Assembly (NCBI RefSeq): GCF_019375555.1
Contig: NZ_JAHXDN010000006.1
Location: 124,001-188,000, forward strand
Origin: Roseobacter insulae
GTDB lineage: Bacteria > Pseudomonadota > Alphaproteobacteria > Rhodobacterales > Rhodobacteraceae
DNA length: 64,000 nt
Reading direction: 5' to 3'
Positions within the stretch are counted from its first letter, which is position 1; every line of letters begins with the position of its first letter. The notes beneath the pieces were generated by a model. The model did not search any database. It was not told the origin of the DNA and saw only the letters and a program-made list of their open reading frames with translations. A program made the position numbers and the translations under genes. Shown here in pieces: positions 40,268 through 48,707 of the stretch.

Positions 40268-42346
40268 ATGAACGTTCTCAACGCCTCGGCCAGTCAGGAG
40301 TTTCAGGAGGCCAAGCAGTCCGACTTGTTGCGCATGGGGCTGGAGCCGCTGCAGGCCTATGCAAAATCCGAAACCGACCTGCGCACCGCGCTGAAGGCGC
40401 TGCAGACCCTCGGGGATGAAAGCACCGCCAAACGTGCGGACCGTCTCTTGCGTCAACTGGAGGCTTTTGAGCCGAGCGTGACGATGATCGGACAGATCAA
40501 GTCGGGCAAGACCTCGCTTGTGAACGCCATGGTCGGGCAGTCCGATCTGTTGCCTGCGGATGTGAATCCCTGGACATCGGTGGTCACCTCGCTGCATCTG
40601 CACCCCGAAACGCCCGGCTTTGAAAGCAGCGCGTCCTTCCAGTTTTTTGACGAAGATGAATGGGACCGGTTGATTTCAGGCGGCGGTCGCATCGGCGAAC
40701 TGGCCAGCCGCGCCGGGGCCGATGACGAGTTGGAAAAGATTAAGGCGCAAGCTGCTGAGATGCGGGAGAAATCGCGCGTCCGGCTCGGCCAGAAATTCGA
40801 AATGCTCTTGGGCCAGCAGCGCGACTACGGCTACCTCGATAAAGACCTGATCGAGCGCTACGTCTGTCTTGGCGAGGAACCGGATGCCGAGGATCCGGAT
40901 ATCTCGGAAGAGCAGGGACGTTTTGCCGATATCACCAAATCGGCGGATCTTTCCTTGCAGCGCATGTCCCTGCCGGTGCGGTTGTGTCTGCGTGATACGC
41001 CAGGTGTCAACGACACTTTCATGATGCGTGAACAGATCACGATCCGGTCCATCCGTGACAGCCGCATCTGTGTTGTTGTCTTATCCGCGCATCAGGCGCT
41101 TTCCTCTACGGATCTGGCGCTTATCCGGCTGATATCGCATGTAAAATCCAGAGATGTGGTGATATTCGTCAACCGGGTCGACGAGCTTTCGGATCCCGCC
41201 AGCCAGATCCCGCAGATTGCACAAAGCATCCAGGAAACACTTGCCCGTCACAAGGGTCCCGAGGACGCTCATGTGGTCTTTGGCAGTGCGCTGTGGGCCT
41301 CTTACGCGCTGGACGGGCGGCTCGACGCCTTGCCCCAATCCAGCGCGGACGCGATGCTGAACTGGTCAACCGCCGCCGATCTGAGCGATGTGCTGGAGGA
41401 TAGCGCAGGGCACGACCCCGTTACTCTTGCCTGGGCACTGTCGGGCGTCCCGTCGCTGCAAAATGCACTGTCGATGCGCATTGCCGAAGGGGTTGGTGCG
41501 GCAACGTTGCAGCGTATCGCATCCAGCGGGCTGAACCTCGCAAACACCGTTTTGGCCGCAGACAAGATCAGCGCGGCTGGCACAGAAGGGCTTGCGCCCG
41601 AAAAACTCAACCGCGATGACGCCATCGCCCGCATGGCAGAGATTACGCAATCGCACAGGGCGAGGCTGGACGAGGCTTTTGCCGATATTCTGGAGGAGTT
41701 TTCCGAACGCATGAACCGTGTGCAGGCCAGTTTCCTGGATCGCGCGACGGCGTCCCTGATCGTGCATCTGGAACAATATGGTGACCATGAACCCTGGACT
41801 TATGATCCCGCGGGTCTGCGTATGCTGCTGGGATCGTCACACAAGGTGCTCGCCCGCAAGAGCAAAGCGGCGTTCGAGGCGGCAACACAGGAAGCCGCGT
41901 CGGAATTGACGACCCTGTACCATCAGGCTTTTGGATTTGCCCCCGGGCTGATCGACGTGTCATTGCCACGGGCTCCGCAGGTGCCGCCACCGGTTTCACT
42001 GGGCCGCACTATCGCGCTCGATCTCAACGGAAGCTGGTGGAAACGCTGGTGGCTGCACCGGCGCGGGTACAAGGCCTATGCTGCGAACTTCTACGAATTG
42101 ATCAAAACGGAAACGAACCCGTTTGTGGATGAGTTGCGCGACGATCTGGCCCAGGAAGTGCGGCAAACCGCCTGTGACGCGATGGACGTCTTTCTGGCGG
42201 AGCAGGCATCCGTATTCGAGGCATTCGATCGCATGGCGCAATCCGACCCGAAGGAACTGCAGGCACAGGCCGCGAAAAATGCGCCGCCGGATCACAAGAA
42301 GCTTCTGGCCGACACGCTGAAAACACTGAACGAGTATGCATCATGA
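40268..42346 (+). CDS. Large dynamin-like GTPase (second of three)
   Basis: A 692-aa protein from ATG 40268, the most sensible start; an extension upstream is open but not conserved-looking. G1 is GQIKSGKTS (75-83), G3 DTPG (243-246) and G4 NRVD (302-305), with a Thr-containing switch region VNPWTSVVTS between. After the GTPase domain comes a long helical region of 350 residues with a Trp/Arg-rich patch (GSWWKRWWLHRRGY, about 587-600) that could insert into a membrane, as in bacterial dynamins. It follows a 170-base gap and overlaps the third GTPase gene by four bases. A role in membrane shaping is inference. Confidence 0.85.
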   Translation: MNVLNASASQEFQEAKQSDLLRMGLEPLQAYAKSETDLRTALKALQTLGDESTAKRADRLLRQLEAFEPSVTMIGQIKSGKTSLVNAMVGQSDLLPADVNPWTSVVTSLHLHPETPGFESSASFQFFDEDEWDRLISGGGRIGELASRAGADDELEKIKAQAAEMREKSRVRLGQKFEMLLGQQRDYGYLDKDLIERYVCLGEEPDAEDPDISEEQGRFADITKSADLSLQRMSLPVRLCLRDTPGVNDTFMMREQITIRSIRDSRICVVVLSAHQALSSTDLALIRLISHVKSRDVVIFVNRVDELSDPASQIPQIAQSIQETLARHKGPEDAHVVFGSALWASYALDGRLDALPQSSADAMLNWSTAADLSDVLEDSAGHDPVTLAWALSGVPSLQNALSMRIAEGVGAATLQRIASSGLNLANTVLAADKISAAGTEGLAPEKLNRDDAIARMAEITQSHRARLDEAFADILEEFSERMNRVQASFLDRATASLIVHLEQYGDHEPWTYDPAGLRMLLGSSHKVLARKSKAAFEAATQEAASELTTLYHQAFGFAPGLIDVSLPRAPQVPPPVSLGRTIALDLNGSWWKRWWLHRRGYKAYAANFYELIKTETNPFVDELRDDLAQEVRQTACDAMDVFLAEQASVFEAFDRMAQSDPKELQAQAAKNAPPDHKKLLADTLKTLNEYAS

Positions 42347-43275
42347 CCCTTGATAACCCACCCGCGGAAGTCCCTGCGTACGTGCAGAATCTGCCGGGGC
42401 CGCGCCGGCCGCGCATCGCGCTGATGGGCGAGTTCAGCGCAGGCAAAAGCACCTTGGCAAATCTGATGATCGGGTCGGACCCTTTGCCGGTGCAGGTGAT
42501 TGCAACCCAATTGCCTCCGGTCTGGATCAGCTACGGCTCCGCGCCGGCGGTTATCGTGGATCTCGACGGCAATGAAACGCCTTGCGATCTGGAATCCTTG
42601 CAGGAAATTCCAACCGAGCAAACCGCGTTCATCCGCATTCAGAGCAAGGAGGAGATACTGCGCATGTGCGACGTGATCGATATGCCCGGCATTTCAGACC
42701 CGAACATGGCGGCCTCTGTCTGGGAACGAATCTTGCCACTGGCAGACGGCGTGATCTGGTGCAGCCCCGCGACGCAGGCCTGGCGCCAGAGCGAGGCATC
42801 TGTCTGGGAAAAAGTGCCGCCGCACATACAGGAACACTCACTGCTGCTGCTGACACGTGGCGATATGCTTGTGTCCGAGAAAGACCGCAAGAAAGTGCTT
42901 AAACGCGTCCGTTCCGAAGCCGAGGATTTGTTTGCCCAATGCCTGATGATGTCCCTGACACAGGCGCGCGACGCCGAGGATGATCCGGATTTATGGGACC
43001 AGAGCGGTGCCGAACCTTTCGTCAACGAATTTCTGAACATCATCAGCGTGTTGACGGACCGTATCGCCCGGGATGCACCGACGGAACCGTTTGTCTATCA
43101 GGGGTGCGAGGCGACTGAAGCACCTGAAGCGGTACCGTCAGACGAAGCGTCGCCGCAAACGGAGCGTGATGACCGTATCGTACCCCGCAGGCCGGTGGTC
43201 AAAGCAACCCGGCCCCGCCCTGCACCACGTCCCGAACCGGAAGAAGAAGAGAGCTTAAGCCCTAAATTCTCCTGA
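42343..43275 (+). CDS. Dynamin-family GTPase (third of three)
   Basis: A 310-aa protein with an early G1 motif GEFSAGKST (29-37), G3 DMPG (113-116) in CDVIDMPGISDP and a G4-like TRGD (171-174). GEFSAGKST is the signature of bacterial dynamin-type GTPases. The C-terminal 70 residues are rich in Pro, Glu and Arg and look disordered. Its ATG overlaps the stop of the large GTPase, so the two are probably made together and may form a heteromer, as known for paired bacterial dynamins such as LeoA/LeoBC. Confidence 0.86.
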   Translation: MTLDNPPAEVPAYVQNLPGPRRPRIALMGEFSAGKSTLANLMIGSDPLPVQVIATQLPPVWISYGSAPAVIVDLDGNETPCDLESLQEIPTEQTAFIRIQSKEEILRMCDVIDMPGISDPNMAASVWERILPLADGVIWCSPATQAWRQSEASVWEKVPPHIQEHSLLLLTRGDMLVSEKDRKKVLKRVRSEAEDLFAQCLMMSLTQARDAEDDPDLWDQSGAEPFVNEFLNIISVLTDRIARDAPTEPFVYQGCEATEAPEAVPSDEASPQTERDDRIVPRRPVVKATRPRPAPRPEPEEEESLSPKFS

Positions 43276-43366
43276 AATCGTTAACCGGAATCACATTTTC
43301 TGCCGCTATGCCTGAGGCAATCTGAAAAGGCAGAATGCGTGTGTGCATCGGGTAACGGTGAATGAT

Positions 43367-43750
43367 ATGTCGGTGAAGGATCGGCTGGATGGCTTTCGTA
43401 CCCGGTTCGCCGGTTGCAAAGCCGTGGCGTTCGCCGATTTGTCCACTGGCATGGTTTTGTCGTCCAGCACGCGCGAGAAGACCACGCAGGAACATCTAGA
43501 TGCTCTGTGTCAGAAAGCAACAGTCAGCCTGAATGGTGACGATGCCACGCGTGTCGCCGCCGCGTTCTCGACCAGCCGGTGCATGCCGCAGACAGCCGTT
43601 CTGTTTGACCGTACGCAGCAGTATTGCTTTGTACGCTCGGCACACGACAACAAGGAAGCCCTGTGCATCCTATGTGACAGCGACGCCCCGGTGACGGACA
43701 TTATGGCGGCGGCGGTGCAGGTGCTCGATGCCATCGGGATGGAGGTTTGA
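43367..43750 (+). CDS. Small roadblock/LC7-like protein
   Basis: The ATG at 43367 gives 127 aa (MSVKDRLDGFRTRFAGCKAV); a GTG at 43343 would add eight residues. The order of segments, a helix, the strand pair CKAVAFADLSTGMVLSS, a helix, TAVLFDRTQQYCFVRSA and a final amphipathic helix, is that of roadblock/LC7 folds. Roadblock proteins such as MglB regulate small GTPases in bacteria, so the three GTPases upstream are natural partners. The similarity is by eye and at fold level only, and no GAP residue can be named. Confidence 0.6.
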   Translation: MSVKDRLDGFRTRFAGCKAVAFADLSTGMVLSSSTREKTTQEHLDALCQKATVSLNGDDATRVAAAFSTSRCMPQTAVLFDRTQQYCFVRSAHDNKEALCILCDSDAPVTDIMAAAVQVLDAIGMEV

Positions 43751-43753
43751 TCC

Positions 43754-44548
43754 ATGCCCGATAGCGGACTTGAAGATGCAACCCGGTTGGCAGGCGTATT
43801 GGCTGGTTTGGCCACTGTTACAGACGACATATGCGGCCCGGGCAGACGGATCTCGCGCGGCGGAGCGGGGCAGGTGCAAAAGGCCATCCTGCAGGAGATT
43901 GACGAAACGGTTCTGCGACGCCAGGTGATGTTTACCAATGATCGGGGCGGTGTGGTGGCGCTGGATGTCGCGGAAAGGCGCGTTCTGCGCGTGTCTGACA
44001 GCCAGTCCGCCGGAACGGCCCCCCCTTCGTCACTCGGCAATGCATCTTTTCTGACCGGAGAGGATGCTGACGCCGTTGCCCGAACGCTTGAGGCTTTCAG
44101 CGTGTCGGCGACCGACGTGCATGTGCGCACCGCGCTGATCAGCGACCCGATTCCTGCCGGGGTCATCGGTGTGTCATCTCATGATCTGTCGCGGCATCTG
44201 TTGGGCGAGACGCCACTGAACGCGCAGACTAAAACGGTTGAAACGGCCATCGCCGAATGCCGCAGCTTTGCATTCGCCCTTTTTGACCGGGACGGCGCGG
44301 AAGGGGAACAGATAACAGGGCAGGCCGCGATGGGCAGGGAATTGCAGGCTTTGGATGCTGCTGTCACGGCGGACAACGGGGCAGACAGCCAGGCCGATCA
44401 CTGCACGGTCTGGGCCGGGCTTGGCCCGGACGCGCCCGTTGTTCTGCTGGTCCGGTGTCAGGGAAGACGGTTATGGGTCGCGTGCGATCCTGAGCAGCTG
44501 GAGGCTTGTATTGCCTGTTGGGCCAATGCCTTGGGTTCGCCAGACTAG
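43754..44548 (+). CDS. Unrecognised 264-aa protein of the kinase/GTPase cluster
   Basis: I do not recognise a family. The protein starts three bases after the roadblock-like gene and has no signal peptide or membrane helix. It may contain two related halves: both VTDDICGPGRRISRGGAGQV-like N-terminal parts and the C-terminal TVWAGLGPDAPVVLLVRCQG, RLWVACDPEQLEACIACWA read as alternating strands and helices, reminiscent of the preceding roadblock-like protein. It closes the cluster. A role as a regulator or scaffold of the GTPases is inference from position alone. Confidence 0.6.
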   Translation: MPDSGLEDATRLAGVLAGLATVTDDICGPGRRISRGGAGQVQKAILQEIDETVLRRQVMFTNDRGGVVALDVAERRVLRVSDSQSAGTAPPSSLGNASFLTGEDADAVARTLEAFSVSATDVHVRTALISDPIPAGVIGVSSHDLSRHLLGETPLNAQTKTVETAIAECRSFAFALFDRDGAEGEQITGQAAMGRELQALDAAVTADNGADSQADHCTVWAGLGPDAPVVLLVRCQGRRLWVACDPEQLEACIACWANALGSPD

Positions 44549-44743
44549 CGGCCAGAAATTTCCCGCGAGCCGCGCCGCATGAGCGAAAGTGAGCCCCGAC
44601 GCGCCGTGGCTGTACATAAAATCGTGGAAATTGCACAGCATTTGGGCGAACATGGATTTCCATCGTCAATTCGGCCGCAGCAGGCTTCCCTTTGGTCGGT
44701 TTGTTTCGGACGCTTTGGCCATGCACGCAACCCGGAGGCTGCC

Positions 44744-45745
44744 ATGACCTTTTCCAAACTTCCTTTTCTCGCCTGTACGCTGAGCCTATGCGCGTCCACC
44801 AGTTATGCCGACGGACATCTGGCCCCCGTTGTCTTCGGGACAAACTGGCTGGCACAAGCCGAACACGGCGGATTTTATCAGTCCGTCGCTGACGGCACCT
44901 ATGCGGAGTGCGGTCTCGATGTCGAGATCATCACCGGCGGGCCGCAGGTCAATAATCGCGCGCTGATGCTTGCCGGTAAAATCGACTTCCACATGGGCGG
45001 CGATATGCTGCAAGCCTTCAACGCGGTTAATGAAGGCATTCCGGTGGTGTCTGTGGCCGCGATTTTCCAGAAACACCCGCAGGTCATTCTGGCCCATCCC
45101 GGTCAGGCGGAAAGCTGGGAGGATCTGAAAGACCTGACGCTGTTGATCGGCGACAACGGGTTTACCTCCTTCTATCAATGGATGATCGCCGCCCATGGTT
45201 TCACCGTCGAACAGCGCCAGCCCTATACGTACAACCCGGCGCCGTTCATCGCGGACAAGCAAAAAGGCATGCAGGGGTACCTGAGTTCGGAACCCTATGC
45301 GGTCAAGAAGGAAGCAGGCATAGAACCGAATGTGTTTCTGATTGCCGATGCGGGGTATTCATCCTACGCCACGACAATCGAAACGATGGCGGGCACGATC
45401 GAAAGCGACCCCGGGAAAGTGCAGTGCTTTGTCGACGGGTCGCTTACCGGATGGTACAATTACCTTTATGGAGACAGCAGCGCGGCAGATGCCCTGATCA
45501 TGGCGGCAAACCCGGACATGACGCAGGACAAAATTGATTTTGCCAAGAAAATGATGCTGGAACAGGGTATCGTCGACAGCGGTGCGGCACTGGACATGGG
45601 CATCGGCGCGATGACGGACGAGGTGATCGGCGATTTTTACAGCAAGATGGTCGATGCTGGCGTGCTGGAGGATGGTTTGGATTGGAAGGCGTCATACACC
45701 CTTGAGTTTACAAACAAATCTGTCGGAAAAGACATCAAGCCTTGA
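44744..45745 (+). CDS. NMT1/THI5-like ABC transporter substrate-binding protein
   Basis: ATG 44744, with GGAGG upstream, gives a 333-aa periplasmic protein with a signal peptide (MTFSKLPFLACTLSLCASTS). Family marks are FGTNWLAQAEHGGFYQSVAD, GLDVEIITGGPQV, IDFHMGGDMLQAFNA and ISQ-type segment LSSEPYAVKKEAGIEP. The family binds pyrimidines, taurine, nitrate-like or other small molecules; many members bind pyrimidine precursors. The downstream operon encodes a cytosine-deaminase-like enzyme, so a nitrogen heterocycle is the most likely substrate. The gene starts a convoy of seven closely spaced genes. Confidence 0.85.
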   Translation: MTFSKLPFLACTLSLCASTSYADGHLAPVVFGTNWLAQAEHGGFYQSVADGTYAECGLDVEIITGGPQVNNRALMLAGKIDFHMGGDMLQAFNAVNEGIPVVSVAAIFQKHPQVILAHPGQAESWEDLKDLTLLIGDNGFTSFYQWMIAAHGFTVEQRQPYTYNPAPFIADKQKGMQGYLSSEPYAVKKEAGIEPNVFLIADAGYSSYATTIETMAGTIESDPGKVQCFVDGSLTGWYNYLYGDSSAADALIMAANPDMTQDKIDFAKKMMLEQGIVDSGAALDMGIGAMTDEVIGDFYSKMVDAGVLEDGLDWKASYTLEFTNKSVGKDIKP

Positions 45746-45805
45746 GGCGTGCGTACACGGCGGCGGTATCGCACCCCCGGTTGAAGGAACGCGTTCGGGG
45801 AGCGT

Positions 45806-46591
45806 ATGACTGACTTGGGTGACCACATATCCCCGCGACCGGAACTGCTGCGCATGGACCGGGTGGACAAGATCTTCAACGGCGACGTCACCGCGCTCAA
45901 GGGCATGTCGTTGCGGGTTGGCGAAGGCGATTTCATTTCCCTGCTGGGGCCGTCGGGCTGTGGCAAGTCCACGGCACTTCGCCTGATCTCCGACTTGCTG
46001 CACCCCACATCCGGTCGGATCATCTGGTCCGGGGGCAGGGAGGTGGACGATCTGGGTGTTGTCTTCCAGGAACCGACGCTCATGCCCTGGGCGACGGTCG
46101 CGCAGAACGTCTGGCTGCCCTTCAGGCTGCGCGGAAAACCATATGCTGAGGTCAAGAGCGCTGTTCTCGACGCGCTTGCGCTTGTAGGGCTGGACGGGTT
46201 TCAGAACAGCTATCCGCGGGAGCTTTCCGGCGGGATGAAGATGCGCGTGTCCATTGCGCGTGCCATGGTGACCCGCCCGCGCCTGATCCTGATGGACGAA
46301 CCCTTTGCCGCCCTGGACGAAATCACCCGGTTCAAGCTGAATGACGATCTGCTGAAGTTGAAAGCCGCGATCGGCTGCACGGTCGTGTTTGTCACCCATT
46401 CCGTTTTCGAATCCGTTTTCCTGTCGGACCGGATTGTAATCATGGCCGCCCGGCCCGGGCGGGTGATCTCAGAGCTTGGCGTGAATGCGCCATACCCCCG
46501 CACAGACGATTTTCGTACCTCTGCCGAATACGCGGGCTATACACGTCAGGCGACCGACGCGCTGCGCACCGCGATGGGGGAGGCGGCATGA
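45806..46591 (+). CDS. ABC transporter ATP-binding protein (NitT/TauT type)
   Basis: A 261-aa ATPase. Walker A GPSGCGKSTALR, Q-loop VFQEPTLMPWATV, signature LSGGMKMRVSIARAM (Met/Lys in place of the usual Gln), Walker B LILMDEPFAALDE and H-loop FVTHSVFES are all visible. The LSGGM variant is common in this subfamily. It energises uptake of the ligand of the binding protein upstream. The stop overlaps the permease start by four bases. Confidence 0.93.
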   Translation: MTDLGDHISPRPELLRMDRVDKIFNGDVTALKGMSLRVGEGDFISLLGPSGCGKSTALRLISDLLHPTSGRIIWSGGREVDDLGVVFQEPTLMPWATVAQNVWLPFRLRGKPYAEVKSAVLDALALVGLDGFQNSYPRELSGGMKMRVSIARAMVTRPRLILMDEPFAALDEITRFKLNDDLLKLKAAIGCTVVFVTHSVFESVFLSDRIVIMAARPGRVISELGVNAPYPRTDDFRTSAEYAGYTRQATDALRTAMGEAA

Positions 46592-47445
46592 GCATTACGG
46601 AGCGCGGTGACCCGCCTTTGGCGGTCGATCAGGACGAACTGCTGCGGGTCCGTCAAAAGCGTTTCGAGCAAACCGGCAGATGGATACTGCCAGTGCTGGT
46701 ACTGGCGGTGATGCTTGTCCTTTGGGATCGGGTGGTCGTCTGGAATGAGATTCCGCATTACATACTTCCCGGTCCCGGCCTCGTCTTCACCACCCTGATC
46801 GAAGACTGGCCGATCCTGTTCGACGCCTTGCTCGTAACGGTTCAGATCACGCTCATGGCGCTGGCCGTCGCGGTTATCGGGGGCGTTGGCCTCGCGGTGC
46901 TTTTCACCCAGTCGCGGCTGGTGGAAATGAGTTTCTACCCCTACGCGGTCATTCTGCAGGTCACGCCGATCGTTGCCATCGCCCCGTTGATCTTCATCTA
47001 TGTGGACAGCCGGATCGCGGGGCTTTTGATGTGTGCTTGGCTTGTCGCCTTCTTCCCTGTTCTGAGCAATACGACGCTGGGCCTCAATTCCGCAGACCAT
47101 AACCTGCGCGACCTGTTTCGTATTTATGGTGCGACGCGCTGGCAAACCCTGCGCTATCTGCAACTCCCATCGGCGCTTCCGTATTTTCTAGGCGGGTTGC
47201 GGATCGCGGGCGGGTTGTCGTTGATCGGAGCGGTTGTGGCCGAATACGTCGCCGGTACCGGCGGGCTGAAGTCGGGTCTTGCCTTTCGCATTCTGGAGGC
47301 GGGGTACCGGTTGAACATCCCGCGGATGTTCGCGGCCCTGTTGCTGATTGCCGTAACCGGCGTGGTTGTCTTTGCCGGTCTGAGCTTCTTGAGCCACATG
47401 TTGCTGCGCAAATGGCACGAAAGCGCGCTCAAGAGGGACGTATGA
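46588..47445 (+). CDS. ABC transporter permease (NitT/TauT type)
   Basis: A 285-aa membrane protein with six hydrophobic segments and the BPD_transp_1 EAA-like loop (GLNSADHNLRDLFRIYGATRWQTLRYLQLPSALPYFLGGL). A cytoplasmic N-terminal region of about 25 residues precedes the first helix. It overlaps the ATPase gene upstream and the amidohydrolase gene downstream, so the importer and the enzymes are one transcription unit. Confidence 0.92.
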   Translation: MSITERGDPPLAVDQDELLRVRQKRFEQTGRWILPVLVLAVMLVLWDRVVVWNEIPHYILPGPGLVFTTLIEDWPILFDALLVTVQITLMALAVAVIGGVGLAVLFTQSRLVEMSFYPYAVILQVTPIVAIAPLIFIYVDSRIAGLLMCAWLVAFFPVLSNTTLGLNSADHNLRDLFRIYGATRWQTLRYLQLPSALPYFLGGLRIAGGLSLIGAVVAEYVAGTGGLKSGLAFRILEAGYRLNIPRMFAALLLIAVTGVVVFAGLSFLSHMLLRKWHESALKRDV

Positions 47446-48707
47446 TGGATTTTCTGACGCTGCCAGAAGGTCCGGTGACATTGCGGAACCTGACACTGCC
47501 AGCCGGGATCGTGGACGGTCAGACCGCGTCTTGTGCACATACACTGCATATCCGGGAGGGCAAAATCAGCGCCACCCCGGGCCAGCCGGTGGACATGAGG
47601 GGCGCGATGGTTGTTCCCGCCTTTGTCGACATGCACACACATTTGGACAAGGGCCACATCTGGCCGCGCGCGGCAAATCCTGATGGCAGTTTTGCCGAGG
47701 CCCTGCGCACCGCCGGTGCGGACCGCGAAGCCTTCTGGAGCGCGCAGGACGTGGCTGCCCGCATGGATTTTGCCTTGCGATGTGCCTATGCGCATGGCAC
47801 CCGCGCCATCCGCACACATCTCGATAGCATTCCACCACAGGATGCGATCTCCTGGCCGGTGTTCGCGGATATGCGCGCGCGCTGGAAGGGCCGTATTGAC
47901 CTGCAGGCTGCCTGCCTTGTCGGCTGTGACGCGGTGACCGCGGAGGGGCCTTATTCGCGGACCGCAGATCTGGTGGCCCGGACGGGCGGTATTCTGGGCA
48001 TGGTGGCCTATCCCGTGCCCGATCTGGCAGACCGGATCTCCCTGGTGCTCAAGCTTGCCGCTGACCGGAATCTCGAGGTGGATTTCCATGTTGATGAAAC
48101 GCTTGATCCCACGTCAGAGGCTCTCCGGCTGGTAGCGCAGACTGTTCTCGACATGGATTTCGACAAGCGCGTGGTGGTCGGGCATTTGTGTTCCCTTGCG
48201 GCACAGGATGCGGATCGGGCGGCGCAGACCATGGACATGGTTGCGCGCGCTGGCCTCAACGTGGTGTCGCTGCCCCTGTGCAACCTGTACCTGCAGGACA
48301 GGCAGGTAGGAACGCCGCGGCTGCGCGGCATCACGCTGGTGCACGAACTCAAGGCGCGGGGTGTCAACGTCTCCTTTGCTTCTGACAATACACGGGACCC
48401 GTTTTATGCCTACGGTGATCTGGACATGATCGAGGTCATGCGCGAAGCCACAAGGATCGGTCACCTTGATCATGCCGACGCGGACTGGCTGCGCGCTTTC
48501 ACCGTCAACCCGGCAAGGGCCTGCGGGTTCGATGTGCCAGACCTGTCGCCGGGCAGTCCGGCGGATCTGGTGATTTGCCGCGCCCGCGAGTGGACTGAAT
48601 TTTTCGCCCGCCCGCAAACCGACCGTATCGTGCTGCGGGCAGGCCGCCAGATCGACCGGACGTTGCCGGACTATGCCGAACTGGACCACCTGATGAGGTC
48701 AACATGA
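47442..48707 (+). CDS. Cytosine deaminase-like amidohydrolase
   Basis: A 421-aa metal-dependent amidohydrolase of the CodA group, starting at ATGATG 47442. Metal and active-site positions seen are MHTHLDKGH (the HxH pair), DFHVDETLDP (His and Glu), VVGHLCSL (His) and FASDNTRDPFYAYGDLDMI (Asp), which align in order with E. coli CodA His61, His63, His214, Glu217, His246 and Asp313. It should remove an amino group from a heterocycle such as cytosine, creatinine or isocytosine. The co-operonic creatininase-family gene makes creatinine-like rings possible; the true substrate is unknown. Confidence 0.85.
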   Translation: MMDFLTLPEGPVTLRNLTLPAGIVDGQTASCAHTLHIREGKISATPGQPVDMRGAMVVPAFVDMHTHLDKGHIWPRAANPDGSFAEALRTAGADREAFWSAQDVAARMDFALRCAYAHGTRAIRTHLDSIPPQDAISWPVFADMRARWKGRIDLQAACLVGCDAVTAEGPYSRTADLVARTGGILGMVAYPVPDLADRISLVLKLAADRNLEVDFHVDETLDPTSEALRLVAQTVLDMDFDKRVVVGHLCSLAAQDADRAAQTMDMVARAGLNVVSLPLCNLYLQDRQVGTPRLRGITLVHELKARGVNVSFASDNTRDPFYAYGDLDMIEVMREATRIGHLDHADADWLRAFTVNPARACGFDVPDLSPGSPADLVICRAREWTEFFARPQTDRIVLRAGRQIDRTLPDYAELDHLMRST

